In this document: one piece after another, positions 40,061 through 49,542 of the stretch | How positions within the stretch are numbered: position 1 is the first letter of the stretch | Layout: every line of letters begins with the position of its first letter | NCBI RefSeq assembly: GCF_003315795.1 | Contig: NZ_QMEY01000033.1 | Location: 28,904 to 92,903, forward strand | Length of the DNA: 64,000 nucleotides | Source of the DNA: Spongiactinospora rosea | GTDB taxonomy: Bacteria > Actinomycetota > Actinomycetes > Streptosporangiales > Streptosporangiaceae | Direction: 5' to 3' | Notes under the pieces: generated by a model | Database searches by the model: none | The model's input: only the letters and a program-made list of their open reading frames with translations | What the model was told of the DNA's origin: nothing | Made by a program: the position numbers and the translations under genes

Positions 40061-40963
40061 ATGAGCCGTACGGCCGGCCCCCGCCGCCCCCCGCCGCCCA
40101 GCGGGCTGATCATCGTGGACAAACCGCAGGGCTGGACCTCCCACGACGTGGTGGCCAAGCTGCGCGGCGTGGCCGGCACCCGCAAGGTGGGCCACGCGGG
40201 CACCCTGGACCCGATGGCCACCGGCGTGCTGGTGACCGGAGTGGAGCGGGCCACCCGGCTGCTCGGCCACCTGGCGCTCACCGAGAAGTCCTACGACGGC
40301 ACGATCCGCCTCGGCAGTTCCACCAACACCGACGACGCCGAGGGCGAGACGGTGGCCACCACCGACGCCGGGCAGGTGACCGACGCCGAGATCCTGGCGG
40401 GCACAGCCCGGCTGACCGGCCGGATCATGCAGGTGCCGCCGCAGGTCAGCGCGATCAAGGTGAACGGCGAGCGGGCCTACCGGCGGTCGCGGGCGGGGGA
40501 GAACGTCGAGCTTTCGGCCCGCCCGGTGACGGTGTCGGCCTTCGAGGTCGTCGCGATCCGCCGCGAGGGCGGTTTCGTGGACGTCGATGTGTCGGTGGAC
40601 TGTTCGAGCGGCACCTACATCCGCTCGCTGGCCCGCGACCTGGGCGACGGGCTGGGCGTGGGCGGTCACCTGACCGCGCTGCGCCGTACCCGGGTCGGGC
40701 CCTACCCGCTGGCGCTCGCGCACACCATGGACGAACTGGCCAAGGAGTGCGTGATCCTGCCGATCGCCGAGGCGGTGACCGCGGCGTTCCCGCGCCGCGA
40801 GCTGACCGCGGAGCAGGCCAGGCTGGTCGCGCACGGCGGGCGCCCGCCCGCGGCGGGCCTCGGCCCCGGCCCGGTGGGGGCCTTCGCCCCCGACGGCACG
40901 CTGGTCGCGCTGCTCACCGAGGAGGGCGGCGTCGCCAAGCCGCTCGTGGTCTTCGCCCCGTAG
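40061..40963 (+). CDS. truB: tRNA pseudouridine-55 synthase
   Basis: 300 residues. Catalytic motif GHAGTLDPMATGVL with the nucleophile Asp, N-terminal GLIIVDKPQGWTSHDVV, KSYDGTIRLG, and SCSSGTYIRSL-type segment (VDCSSGTYIRSLARDLG), then a PUA-like end. It makes the T-loop pseudouridine in tRNA. AAAGGA is five bases before the ATG. The reversed methyltransferase gene follows after only three bases. Confidence 0.96.
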   Translation: MSRTAGPRRPPPPSGLIIVDKPQGWTSHDVVAKLRGVAGTRKVGHAGTLDPMATGVLVTGVERATRLLGHLALTEKSYDGTIRLGSSTNTDDAEGETVATTDAGQVTDAEILAGTARLTGRIMQVPPQVSAIKVNGERAYRRSRAGENVELSARPVTVSAFEVVAIRREGGFVDVDVSVDCSSGTYIRSLARDLGDGLGVGGHLTALRRTRVGPYPLALAHTMDELAKECVILPIAEAVTAAFPRRELTAEQARLVAHGGRPPAAGLGPGPVGAFAPDGTLVALLTEEGGVAKPLVVFAP

Positions 40964-40966
40964 CCG

Positions 40967-42001
40967 TCAGGGCACCCGGGCGACCAGGATGTCACGGGTG
41001 ATCGCCTGGTCGACCCGGTGCTCGAAGCCCCGGTACGGCTCGGAGTCGAACACCTCAAGGCCGCTCTCGGCGAGCACCCCGGCGAGCTCGTCGCGCGGCG
41101 CGACGTAGGTGTTGAACGAGATGCCCACCGCGCCGCCGGGGCGCACCAGCTCCCGCCAGAGCGGCACCGCCCGGCGCAGCAGCGCCATCGGGCTGCGGGA
41201 CAGGCCTTCGCCGCCGCCGCGCGTGCCGTGCTGCACGCCGTAGGGGGCGTCGGTGACCAGCAGGTCGAAGGAGCGGGCGCGCAGCAGCTCGCGGCTGCGC
41301 AGGGTGTCGGCGTTGATCATGGCGATCCGGTCGACCTCACCGGCCTTGTACCGCTCCTTGCTGCGCCCGATGTCCACCTGGAAGCGCCGGCCGACCAGGG
41401 CGCGCTCGCGCCTGATGGGGGTGGTCTCGGCGGCGTGCTTGAGGCGGTGGTTCTTCAGCCAGGTGCGCAGGAACGCGGAGTAGGCGTCGAAGTCCTTGCC
41501 GTCCACGTCGATCCCAGTGGCGTCGTAGCCGTACATCAGAGCCTGGTTGAGCGTGGTGCCCCGGCCGCACAGCGGGTCCAGCACCGACAGCTTGCGCTCC
41601 AGCATGTCGGCGGGGCGGGCGGCGGACACGGCGGTGACGTTGAGCAGCAGGCGGGTGAAGTGCTCGTTGGTCTTGCCCGCGTACTTCAGGATGGTGACCA
41701 GGTCGCTCGCGAAGACGTCCAGCGGCCGGACGGCGATCGGGCGCAGCAGTTCGCCCTCGCGCTGGAACAACGCGTACATCGACGACAGGTTGGACAGGAA
41801 CCGCACGTCCGGCTCGGTCAGCTCGCCGGCCTCGAAGGTGACGTACGGGACGCCCCCGATGCGGGTCTCGGCGATGTCGCCGACCCGGCCGCCGAGCGCG
41901 GTGCGGTTGAACACGGCCAGTTCGCCGAGGGTCAGCCTGATCGCGCTCTCGCCGTAGACGCGGTTGAAAGCGGGAAGGATCAAAAGCGCGAAAGTTGCCA
42001 T
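40967..42001 (-). CDS. TRM11-like SAM-dependent RNA methyltransferase
   Basis: 344 residues from ATG 42001, which has AAGG upstream. The N-terminal region lacks an obvious THUMP motif. The Rossmann methyltransferase part has LDPLCGRGTTLNQALMYGYDATGIDVDG (motif I) and FDLLVTDAPYGVQHG, the (N/D)PPY-type catalytic motif typical of TRM11/RlmKL-like guanine-N2 methylases. The target is probably tRNA or rRNA. It is the only gene on the minus strand in the conserved translation block, between truB and ribF, so it looks inserted. Confidence 0.82.
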   Translation of the reverse strand: MATFALLILPAFNRVYGESAIRLTLGELAVFNRTALGGRVGDIAETRIGGVPYVTFEAGELTEPDVRFLSNLSSMYALFQREGELLRPIAVRPLDVFASDLVTILKYAGKTNEHFTRLLLNVTAVSAARPADMLERKLSVLDPLCGRGTTLNQALMYGYDATGIDVDGKDFDAYSAFLRTWLKNHRLKHAAETTPIRRERALVGRRFQVDIGRSKERYKAGEVDRIAMINADTLRSRELLRARSFDLLVTDAPYGVQHGTRGGGEGLSRSPMALLRRAVPLWRELVRPGGAVGISFNTYVAPRDELAGVLAESGLEVFDSEPYRGFEHRVDQAITRDILVARVP

Positions 42002-42195
42002 GGACCTTGTGCTCGCTGGGAAGAGGTGACCGGTGGGCGGGCTGCCCGGAGAATCGTCCGGGTGATTATATGGCCGTCGCCGTACCGCGGCGGCGTCCCC
42101 GGCGGGCGGCCCGGTGCCGCGCGAAAGTCCGGCGCATGGCACTCTTGTCCGGGAAGATGTTGGTCGCAGGGATCACCGACAGGATCGAGGTCAAC

Positions 42196-43161
42196 GTGCG
42201 AAGCTGGCACGGGCTGGGAAACGTGCCCGAAGACCTGGGCAGGTCCGTGGTTACGATCGGTGTCTTCGACGGGATTCACCGCGGGCACCAGCGGGTGCTC
42301 GGGAGGGTGGCCGAGATCGCGGCCGAGCGGGGACTGCCCTCCGTGGTCGTCACCTTCGACGTCCACCCGGAGGAGATCCTGCTCCCGGGCACGCATCCGC
42401 CCATGCTGACCACGCAGCGGCACCGCATGGAGATCTTCGAGGGGCTCGGCGTGGACGAGGTCTGCGTGCTGCCCTTCACCGTGGAGCTGTCCCGGCTCAC
42501 GCCGGAGGAGTTCGTGCAGACCGTGCTGGCCGACCGGCTGCGCCCCGCGGTCGTGGTGACCGGTGAGGGGTTCCGCTTCGGCCACCGCACCGCGGGTGAC
42601 GTCGAGACGCTGCGCACGCTGGGCGACAAGCACGGCTTCTCGGTCGAGGCCGTCCCGCGCGCCGAGATCGGCGGGCAGGCGCAGGGCGTGGTGTCGGCGG
42701 GCATGGTGCGCGCGCGGGTGGAGTCCGGTGACGTGGAGGCCGCCGCGGCGGCGCTCGGGCGTCCGCACCGGGTGGAGGGCGTGGTGGTACGCGGCCACCA
42801 GCGCGGACGCAAGCTGGGCGTGCCGACCGCCAACGTCGAGTCGCCGCCGCACACCGCGATCCCGGCCGACGCCGTGTACGCCGGATGGCTGCGCTGCGTG
42901 CCGAGGGACGACGTCCCGGCCGCCTACGGCGGCGAGCGGTGGCCCGCGGCCATCTCGATCGGCACCAACCCGACCTTCGACGGTGTGGTCCGCACGGTCG
43001 AGGCCCACGTGGTGGGCCGCGACGACCTCGACCTGTACGGCACGCACGTGGCCGTGGAGTTCGGCTACCGGCTGCGCGACCACTCCAAGTTCGAGAGCAT
43101 CGACGCGCTGATCGAGCAGATGCGCGCGGACATCGCGGAAACCCTGAGGCTCACCGGCTGA
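42196..43161 (+). CDS. ribF: Bifunctional riboflavin kinase/FAD synthetase
   Basis: 321 residues from GTG 42196, which has GAGG five bases upstream; the frame is open 67 codons further but runs into the reversed methyltransferase promoter. FAD synthetase domain: VVTIGVFDGIHRGHQRVL, VTFDVHPEEIL, VVTGEGFRFGH. Riboflavin kinase domain: RGRKLGVPTANV, AAISIGTNPTFDG, VEAHVV, EFGYRLRDHSKF. It makes FMN and FAD in the cytosol. No FMN riboswitch is visible in the short upstream DNA. Confidence 0.95.
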   Translation: MRSWHGLGNVPEDLGRSVVTIGVFDGIHRGHQRVLGRVAEIAAERGLPSVVVTFDVHPEEILLPGTHPPMLTTQRHRMEIFEGLGVDEVCVLPFTVELSRLTPEEFVQTVLADRLRPAVVVTGEGFRFGHRTAGDVETLRTLGDKHGFSVEAVPRAEIGGQAQGVVSAGMVRARVESGDVEAAAAALGRPHRVEGVVVRGHQRGRKLGVPTANVESPPHTAIPADAVYAGWLRCVPRDDVPAAYGGERWPAAISIGTNPTFDGVVRTVEAHVVGRDDLDLYGTHVAVEFGYRLRDHSKFESIDALIEQMRADIAETLRLTG

Positions 43162-43312
43162 CCGCCGGCCGCCGTTCGGTGCCCCGGGGCCGCCCGAGAC
43201 CGGTCCCGGGCCGTCGATGTGCCGTGGCTGCGATGCGTGATGGTAGCCTTACATGTCAGCTCGGTTGGGGTGGCGATGCATGCTGCCCTCCGGCTCTGCC
43301 ACGGCGACTGTA

Positions 43313-43357
43313 GGCACGCACGGTCGTTTCGGGTTTTTTACGCATTTAGCGCGTGCC
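43313..43357 (+). promoter_or_regulatory. Foldable rpsO leader
   Basis: GGCACGC (43313-43319) pairs perfectly with GCGTGCC (43351-43357), enclosing a T-rich 31-nt loop, 24 bases ahead of the rpsO start. S15 represses its own mRNA through leader structures in several bacteria, so this is a candidate control element. Confidence 0.4.
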
Positions 43358-43380
43358 CTTGGAAAAGACAGAGGAGAGCC

Positions 43381-43650
43381 GTGTCCCTCGACACCGCCAC
43401 AAAGAAGTCGATCATCGCTGAGTATTCCACCGGAGACGGGGACACCGGGTCCCCCGAGGTGCAGATCGCACTGCTCAGCAAGCGGATCAGCGACCTGACC
43501 GAGCACATGAAGGTCCACAAGCACGACTTCCACAGCCAGCGCGGTCTGCTGCTGCTGGTCGGCCGCCGTCGCCGGCTGCTCAAGTACCTGCAGAGCAATG
43601 ACATCGGGCGGTACCGCTCGCTCATCGAGCGGCTCGGACTCCGCCGATAA
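43381..43650 (+). CDS. rpsO: Ribosomal protein S15
   Basis: 89 residues, full length: IIAEYSTGDGDTGSPEVQIALLSKRISDLTEHMKVHKHDFHSQRGLLLLVGRRRRLLKYLQ is the S15 helical bundle. It binds 16S rRNA helix 22. GTG start with GAGGAG four bases upstream; upstream in-frame codons are not used. It precedes pnp, the standard arrangement. Confidence 0.98.
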   Translation: MSLDTATKKSIIAEYSTGDGDTGSPEVQIALLSKRISDLTEHMKVHKHDFHSQRGLLLLVGRRRRLLKYLQSNDIGRYRSLIERLGLRR

Positions 43651-43656
43651 ACTGGG

Positions 43657-43682
43657 AAGGGAGCGGCACACGCCGCTCCCTT
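43657..43682 (+). terminator. Hairpin after rpsO
   Basis: AAGGGAGCGGC-ACAC-GCCGCTCCCTT is a perfect 11-bp stem six bases past the rpsO stop. There is no clear T-run; it may terminate or be a processing site between rpsO and pnp. Confidence 0.7.
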
Positions 43683-43984
43683 CGCGTATCGCTCCCGTGC
43701 GGCGAACGCGGCGGAAAAGGAGCGGGACACGACGCTCGGATCGCACTTCCCGGCCGGATGGGCGATCGGCACAACTGAAGACAACTGAACAACCGAGAAA
43801 GGCCCCGCGTCCGCGCAGCAAGCGTGCCCCGTGACGCCTGCGGGCCGGTCCTCGGTAGTGGCTTCCGGTGGATGACAAGCGCGGCGACTGGCCGTACGAA
43901 CCGGGCGCTTCGATCGAAGACCGGCGCTGCACCTGACGGGGGAGATCAGGACGCGGGAGAGACCGACCGAAGAGGAGGTCCCCC
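43683..43984 (+). other. Leader region of pnp
   Basis: About 300 bases without a gene. It contains a tandem ACAACTGA repeat (43771-43778 and 43781-43788) in an AT-richer patch, then GC-rich DNA up to the pnp ribosome site. Leader-based autocontrol of pnp is known in other bacteria, but I see no matching structure. Confidence 0.4.
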
Positions 43985-46327
43985 GTGGAGGGTGTCCACA
44001 CTACCGAAGCCGTCATCGACAACGGTTCATTCGGGTCGAGAACGATCCGCTTCGAGACCGGGCGCCTCGCCCGCCAGGCGGCGGGTTCGTCCGTCGTCTA
44101 CCTCGATGACGAGACCATGGTCCTGTCCGCGACCACGGCTTCCAAGCAACCTAAGGAAAGCCTCGACTTCTTCCCGCTGACGGTCGACGTCGAAGAGCGG
44201 ATGTACGCCGCGGGCCGCATCCCCGGCTCGTTCTTCCGGCGCGAGGGCCGCCCGTCCGAGGACGCGATCCTCACCTGCCGCCTGATCGACCGGCCGCTGC
44301 GCCCGTCCTTCGTCAAGGGCCTGCGCAACGAGATCCAGGTCGTGGCGACCGTCATGGCGCTGCACCCCGACCACCTGTACGACGTGGTGGCCATCAACGC
44401 CGCCTCGCTGTCCACGCAGCTCGCCGGGCTGCCGTTCTCCGGGCCCATCGGCGGCGTGCGGGTCGCGCTGATCGACGGCCGCTGGGTCGGCTTCCCGACC
44501 CACCCGGAGCTGGAGCAGGCGACCTTCGACATGGTCGTGGCGGGCCGGGTGCTCGAAGACGGCGACGTCGCGATCATGATGGTCGAGGCCGAGTCCACCC
44601 GTGACACGCTCAAGCTCGTCGCCGACGGCGCGGTCGCCCCGACCGAGGAGACCGTGGCCGAGGGCCTTGAGGCGGCCAAGCCGTTCATCAAGGTGCTGTG
44701 CGAGGCGCAGGCCAAGCTGGCCCAGGTGGCCGCCAAGCCGACCGCCGAATACCCGATCTTCCTGGACTACCAGGAGGACGCGTACGAGGCGGTCGCCGGA
44801 GCGGTCAAGAGCGAGCTGGCCGCGGCGCTGACCATCGCCGGCAAGCAGGAGCGCGAGGCCGAGCTGGACCGCGTGAAGGCGCTGGCCGCCGAGAAGCTGC
44901 TGCCCGACTTCGAGGGCAGGGAGAAGGAGCTCGGCGCGGCGTTCCGGTCGCTGACCAAGCAGCTCATGCGCGAGCGGGTGATCCGTGAGGGCGTGCGCAT
45001 CGACGGGCGCGGCGTGAAGGACATCCGGCAGCTCGGCGCCGAGGTCCACATCGTGCCCCGGGTGCACGGCTCGGCGCTGTTCGAGCGCGGTGAGACCCAG
45101 ATCCTGGGCGTCACGACGCTGAACATGCTCCGCATGGAGCAGACCATCGACACGCTCAACCCCGAGCGCACCAAGCGCTACATGCACAACTACAACTTCC
45201 CGCCCTACTCCACCGGTGAGACCGGCCGGGTGGGCTCGCCCAAGCGGCGGGAGATCGGGCACGGCGCGCTCGCCGAGCGGGCGCTGATCCCGGTGCTGCC
45301 CACGCGCGAGGAGTTCCCGTACGCGATCAGGCAGGTCTCCGAGGCGGTCGGCTCCAACGGATCGACCTCCATGGGCTCGGTCTGCGCCTCCACGATGTCC
45401 CTGCTGGACGCGGGCGTGCCGCTGGCCAAGATGGTGGCCGGCATCGCGATGGGCCTGATCCACGAGGGCGGCGACTACGTCACCCTGACCGACATCCTCG
45501 GCGCCGAGGACGCCATGGGCGACATGGACTTCAAGGTCGCCGGCACCGACGAGGTGATCACCGCCCTGCAGCTCGACACCAAGCTCGACGGCATTCCCGC
45601 CAACGTGCTCGGCGCCGCGCTCAAGCAGGCCAAGGCCGCCAGGCTGGCCATCCTGGACGTGATGCAGGAGGCCATCGACTCCCCGGCGGAGATGAACCCG
45701 ACCGCGCCGCGGATCATCACGATCAAGGTCCCGGTCGACAAGATCGGCGAGGTCATCGGCCCCAAGGGCAAGATGATCAACCAGATCCAGGACGACACGG
45801 GCGCCGAGATCACCATCGAGGACGACGGCACGATCTACATCGGCGCCACCGACGGCCCGTCCGCGGAGGCGGCGCGCAGCTCGATCAACGCGATCGCCAA
45901 CCCGCACATGCCGGAGGTGGGGGAGCGCTACCTGGGCACGGTCGTCAAGATCGCCGCCTTCGGCGCGTTCGTCTCGCTGCTGCCCGGCAAGGACGGCCTG
46001 CTGCACGTCTCGCAGATCCGCAAGCTGCACGGTGGCAAGCGCATCGAGAACGTCGAAGACGTGATGAGCGTCGGCGAGAAGATCCAGGTGGAGATCGCCG
46101 AGATCGACGCCAGGGGCAAGCTGTCGCTGGTCCCGGTCGAGGTCATCGAGGCCGAGGCCCAGAACGCCGCCGCGGCCCCTGCCGCTCCGGACGAGGAGGG
46201 CGACGGGCGCGCGGCCGAGGGCCGCTCCGCCGGGCGCGGCGACCAGCCGCAGGACGAGGGACGCACCGAGCGTCCGCGCCGGCAGCGGGTGCGCACCCGC
46301 GGTGGGCGGGACGACCGCAACACCTGA
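43985..46327 (+). CDS. pnp: Polynucleotide phosphorylase
   Basis: 780 residues. Two RNase PH domains (RIPGSFFRREGRPSEDAILTCRLIDRPLRPSF in the first, RGETQILGVTTLN-type and YNFPPYSTGETGR in the second), a KH domain (IGEVIGPKGKMINQIQ) and S1 domain (GTVVKIAAFGAFVSLLPGKDGLLHVS), with a basic tail. It degrades RNA 3'-5' using phosphate, and in actinomycetes also makes 3' tails. GTG start with GAGGAGG upstream. Confidence 0.98.
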   Translation: MEGVHTTEAVIDNGSFGSRTIRFETGRLARQAAGSSVVYLDDETMVLSATTASKQPKESLDFFPLTVDVEERMYAAGRIPGSFFRREGRPSEDAILTCRLIDRPLRPSFVKGLRNEIQVVATVMALHPDHLYDVVAINAASLSTQLAGLPFSGPIGGVRVALIDGRWVGFPTHPELEQATFDMVVAGRVLEDGDVAIMMVEAESTRDTLKLVADGAVAPTEETVAEGLEAAKPFIKVLCEAQAKLAQVAAKPTAEYPIFLDYQEDAYEAVAGAVKSELAAALTIAGKQEREAELDRVKALAAEKLLPDFEGREKELGAAFRSLTKQLMRERVIREGVRIDGRGVKDIRQLGAEVHIVPRVHGSALFERGETQILGVTTLNMLRMEQTIDTLNPERTKRYMHNYNFPPYSTGETGRVGSPKRREIGHGALAERALIPVLPTREEFPYAIRQVSEAVGSNGSTSMGSVCASTMSLLDAGVPLAKMVAGIAMGLIHEGGDYVTLTDILGAEDAMGDMDFKVAGTDEVITALQLDTKLDGIPANVLGAALKQAKAARLAILDVMQEAIDSPAEMNPTAPRIITIKVPVDKIGEVIGPKGKMINQIQDDTGAEITIEDDGTIYIGATDGPSAEAARSSINAIANPHMPEVGERYLGTVVKIAAFGAFVSLLPGKDGLLHVSQIRKLHGGKRIENVEDVMSVGEKIQVEIAEIDARGKLSLVPVEVIEAEAQNAAAAPAAPDEEGDGRAAEGRSAGRGDQPQDEGRTERPRRQRVRTRGGRDDRNT

Positions 46328-46336
46328 CCGGGCGTC

Positions 46337-46363
46337 GCGAGCCGCGCCGGGCGCGCGGCTCGC
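46337..46363 (+). terminator. Hairpin after pnp
   Basis: GCGAGCCGCGC and GCGCGGCTCGC form an 11-bp perfect stem around five bases, ten bases past the pnp stop. No T-run follows, typical of GC-type actinobacterial terminators. Confidence 0.6.
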
Positions 46364-46453
46364 CGGCCCGACGACCCCCCCGAGCGACGACTGGGCGGGC
46401 CGGACGGCTGCCGGGGCACCGGCCGCGCCGCCCGGTCCGCGAGGAGCCGAGCA

Positions 46454-47764
46454 TTGAAAACCCTCACTCTGCATCCCGGCAAGGACGGCGCCGGGACGGT
46501 GCGGCGCACCGTACTCCCCGGCGGGCTCCGCGTGGTGACCGAGACCATGCCGACCGTGCGATCCGTCGCCGTCGGCATGTGGGTCGGCATCGGTTCGCGT
46601 GACGAGGCCCCCGAGCACACCGGGGCCACCCACTTCCTTGAGCACCTGCTGTTCAAGGGCACCCCGCGGCGCAACGCGCTGGAGATCTCCGCCGCCGTGG
46701 AAGGCATCGGCGGGGAGATCAACGCGTTCACCGCCAAGGAGTACACCTGTTACTACGCGCGGGTCCTTGACGAGGATCTGCCGCTGGCGATCGACGTGCT
46801 GGCCGACGTGGTGACCTCCTCACTGATCACCGAAGAGGACGTCAAGTCCGAGCGCGGGGTGATCCTGGAAGAGATCGCCATGCACGACGACGACCCGTCC
46901 GACGTCGTGCACGAGCAGTTCTCCGCGGAGCTGTACGGCGACACGCCGATCGGCCGGCCCATCCTGGGCACGGTCGAGACGATCAGCGACCTGACCCGTG
47001 ACCGCATCGTCGAGTACTACCAGCGCTACTACCGCCCGACGCACACCGTGGTGTCGGTGGCGGGCAACGTCTCGCACGAGGCCGTGGTGGAGCTCGTCGC
47101 CCAGGCGTACGAGCGGGCGGGCGCGCTCGGCGGGCCCGAGGAGCCGGTGCCGCCGCGGCTGTCCGGGCCCGGCGTGCCGGAGCGCTCCGGCGTACGCGTC
47201 CTGGACCGCCCCACCGAGCAGGCCAACCTGATCCTCGGCACCTCCGGCATCAAGCGCACCGACGACCGCAGGTTCGCGCTGGGCGTGCTCAACGCGGCCC
47301 TGGGCGGCGGCATGTCCTCGCGGCTGTTCCAGGAGATCAGGGAGAAGCGCGGGCTGGCCTACTCCGCCTACAGCTACACCTCCCAGTACGCCGACACCGG
47401 CCAGTTCGGCGTCTACGTCGGCTGCCTGCCCGGCAAGATCGACGAAGTGCTCGCCATCTGCCGCGAGGAGCTGGCCAGGGTCGCCGCCGACGGCATCACC
47501 GAGGAGGAGATCGCCAGGGGCAAGGGCCAGATGCGCGGCGGGCTGGTGCTCGGCCTGGAGGACACCGGGTCGCGGATGTCGCGGATCGGCAAGAGCGAGC
47601 TGGTCTATGACCGGCTGCTCTCGGTGGACGACGTGCTGGCCCGCATCGACGCGGTCACCGCCGAGGAGATCGTCGAGGTCGGCCGGGACGTCCTTGAGCG
47701 CCCGATGACCCTGGCCGTGATCGGGCCTTACACGGACAAGGACTTCTCCGCGGTGATCGGCTGA
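46454..47764 (+). CDS. M16-family zinc peptidase (processing-protease-like)
   Basis: 436 residues. Zinc motif HFLEHLLFKGT (HxxEH) near residue 55, with the downstream Glu in ISAAVEGIGGEINAFTAKEYTCYYARV; the second M16 half has EKRGLAYSAYSYTSQYADTGQFGVYVG. This is the mitochondrial-processing-like protease that always follows pnp in actinobacteria; its substrate is unclear. The start appears to be TTG 46454, as GAGGAG lies eight bases upstream; GTG 46499 is an alternative. Confidence 0.92.
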   Translation: MKTLTLHPGKDGAGTVRRTVLPGGLRVVTETMPTVRSVAVGMWVGIGSRDEAPEHTGATHFLEHLLFKGTPRRNALEISAAVEGIGGEINAFTAKEYTCYYARVLDEDLPLAIDVLADVVTSSLITEEDVKSERGVILEEIAMHDDDPSDVVHEQFSAELYGDTPIGRPILGTVETISDLTRDRIVEYYQRYYRPTHTVVSVAGNVSHEAVVELVAQAYERAGALGGPEEPVPPRLSGPGVPERSGVRVLDRPTEQANLILGTSGIKRTDDRRFALGVLNAALGGGMSSRLFQEIREKRGLAYSAYSYTSQYADTGQFGVYVGCLPGKIDEVLAICREELARVAADGITEEEIARGKGQMRGGLVLGLEDTGSRMSRIGKSELVYDRLLSVDDVLARIDAVTAEEIVEVGRDVLERPMTLAVIGPYTDKDFSAVIG

Positions 47765-47789
47765 CCGCGACTTCGATAGGGTTGGGGCT

Positions 47790-48527
47790 GTGATCAGGGT
47801 AGGTGTGCTGGGCGCCCGCGGGCGCGTGGGCGTGGAGGTCTGCAAGGCCGTCCACGCGGCCGACGACATGGAACTTGTGGCCGCGATCGATCAGGGCGAC
47901 CCGATCGAGGGCCTGACGGCGGCCGAGGTCGTCGTCGACTTCACCCACCCCGACGCGGTGATGGGCAATCTGCGCTGGTGCATCGAGCACGGGGTGCACC
48001 CGGTGGTCGGCACCACCGGGTTCGATGACGAGCGGCTCGGGCAGGTCCGGGGCTGGCTCGCCGACAACCCCCGGACCAACGTCCTGATCTGCCCCAACTT
48101 CGCGATCGGGGCGGTGCTGATGATGCACTTCGCCCAGCAGGCCGCCCGGTTCTTCGACTCCGTCGAGATCATCGAGCTGCACCACCCGAACAAGGCCGAC
48201 GCGCCCTCGGGCACCGCCCGCCGTACGGCGGAGCTGGTCGGGCAGGCGAGGGCCAAGGCCGGGCTCGGCCCCTCGCCCGACGCCACCAGCACCGCGCTCG
48301 ACGGGGCGCGGGGCACCGAGGTCGAGGCGGTGCGGGTGCACTCGGTGCGCCTGGCCGGGCTGATCGCCCACCAGGAGGTGCTGCTCGGCACCGGCGGGGA
48401 GACGCTGACCCTGCGGCATGACACCACCAGCCGCGCCTCCTTCACGCCGGGCGTGCTGCTCGGTGTCCGGCGGATCCGCGAGCTGCCCGGCCTGACCGTC
48501 GGCCTGGAGCACCTGCTCGACCTGTGA
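47790..48527 (+). CDS. dapB: 4-hydroxy-tetrahydrodipicolinate reductase
   Basis: 245 residues. Nucleotide motif IRVGVLGARGRVGVEV, then VVGTTGF, IIELHHPNKADAPSGTA (substrate and catalytic region) and the C-terminal FTPGVLLGVRRI. It makes tetrahydrodipicolinate for lysine and DAP, so for peptidoglycan. The stop abuts the stop of the opposing ADA gene with no gap. Confidence 0.96.
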   Translation: MIRVGVLGARGRVGVEVCKAVHAADDMELVAAIDQGDPIEGLTAAEVVVDFTHPDAVMGNLRWCIEHGVHPVVGTTGFDDERLGQVRGWLADNPRTNVLICPNFAIGAVLMMHFAQQAARFFDSVEIIELHHPNKADAPSGTARRTAELVGQARAKAGLGPSPDATSTALDGARGTEVEAVRVHSVRLAGLIAHQEVLLGTGGETLTLRHDTTSRASFTPGVLLGVRRIRELPGLTVGLEHLLDL

Positions 48528-49532
48528 TCAGGCCCCGGCCAGGTAGGCGTCCAACTCGGCCAGATAGCCGTCCTTGACGTCGCGGGGCAGCCAGGTGATC
48601 TCGAAGGCGTTGCGCTGGAGCAGTACCAGATCCTCCTTGGTCAGCTCCAGCTCATCGGCGACCACCGCGAGGTTCTCGGCGACGTAGCCCATGAAGTAGG
48701 CGGGGTCGTCGGAGTTGATCGTGACCCGCAGCCCGAGGTCCAGCATCCGCCGGATCTGCGTGGATTTCGTCGAGCCGGTCACGTAGCCGTTGGAGATCGG
48801 GCACACCGTCAGTCCCAGCCCGCGGTCCTTGATCGCCGCGATCAGCGCGGGGTCCTCCAGGGCGTTGACGCCGTGGTCGATGCGGTCCACGCCGATGTCG
48901 TGGATCGCCTGGCGGATGTGCTCGGTGGCGTCGTCCTGGTCGACGTCGCAGTGCATGGTCAGCAGGTAGCCCTCGCGCCTGGCCCGCTCGAAGACCGCGG
49001 CGAACTTGGCCGGGGGGTTGCCCTTCTCGTCGGAGTCCAGTCCGACCCCGGCGATCCGGTCCTGGTGGGGCAGGCTGGCCAGCAGGGTGTCCATCGCCTC
49101 GCCGGCCGGGCGGTCGCGCAGGAAGCACATGATGAGCTGGGAGCGCACCCCGAGGAGCCGTTCGCCGTCGAGCAGCGCCCGGTGCAGGCCGTCGATCACC
49201 GTGGCGAACGGCACCCCGCGCGAGGTGTGCGCCTGCGGGTCGAAGAAGATCTCCGCGTAGCGGACGTTCTGGTCGGCGGCCTTGCGCAGGTAGGCCGTGC
49301 CGAGGTCGTAGAAGTCGGGCTCGGTGCGCAGCACGTCCATGCCCTCGTAGTAGATCCGCAGGAACGAGGGCAGGCTGTCGAACCGGTAGGCGGCACGGAT
49401 CGCGTCCGGCCCGTCGTAGGGCAGCGCGATGCCGTGCCGCTCGGCCAGTTCCAGCTTGAGCGACGGCTCAAGGGTGCCCTCGATGTGCAGGTGGAGTTCG
49501 CACTTGGGCAGCCCGGCGATGAAATCCTTCAC
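48528..49532 (-). CDS. Adenosine/adenine deaminase family
   Basis: 334 residues. Metal and substrate motifs: CELHLHIEGTLEP, LTMHCDVDQDD, DRIDHGVNAL and INSDDPAYF, plus GVGLDSDEKGNPP. These belong to the ADA/AMP-deaminase group; the SDEKGNPP variant is closer to the fungal-type adenine deaminase than to classic ADA, so the substrate (adenosine, adenine or a modified adenine) is open. GTG start. It converges tail-to-tail with dapB. Confidence 0.85.
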   Translation of the reverse strand: MKDFIAGLPKCELHLHIEGTLEPSLKLELAERHGIALPYDGPDAIRAAYRFDSLPSFLRIYYEGMDVLRTEPDFYDLGTAYLRKAADQNVRYAEIFFDPQAHTSRGVPFATVIDGLHRALLDGERLLGVRSQLIMCFLRDRPAGEAMDTLLASLPHQDRIAGVGLDSDEKGNPPAKFAAVFERARREGYLLTMHCDVDQDDATEHIRQAIHDIGVDRIDHGVNALEDPALIAAIKDRGLGLTVCPISNGYVTGSTKSTQIRRMLDLGLRVTINSDDPAYFMGYVAENLAVVADELELTKEDLVLLQRNAFEITWLPRDVKDGYLAELDAYLAGA

Positions 49533-49542
49533 AGCGGCCAGC

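Noticed and set aside
41995..42195. Long N-terminal extension of ribF
   Set aside because: The open frame runs back over the reversed methyltransferase start; the family-typical start with a ribosome site is at 42196.
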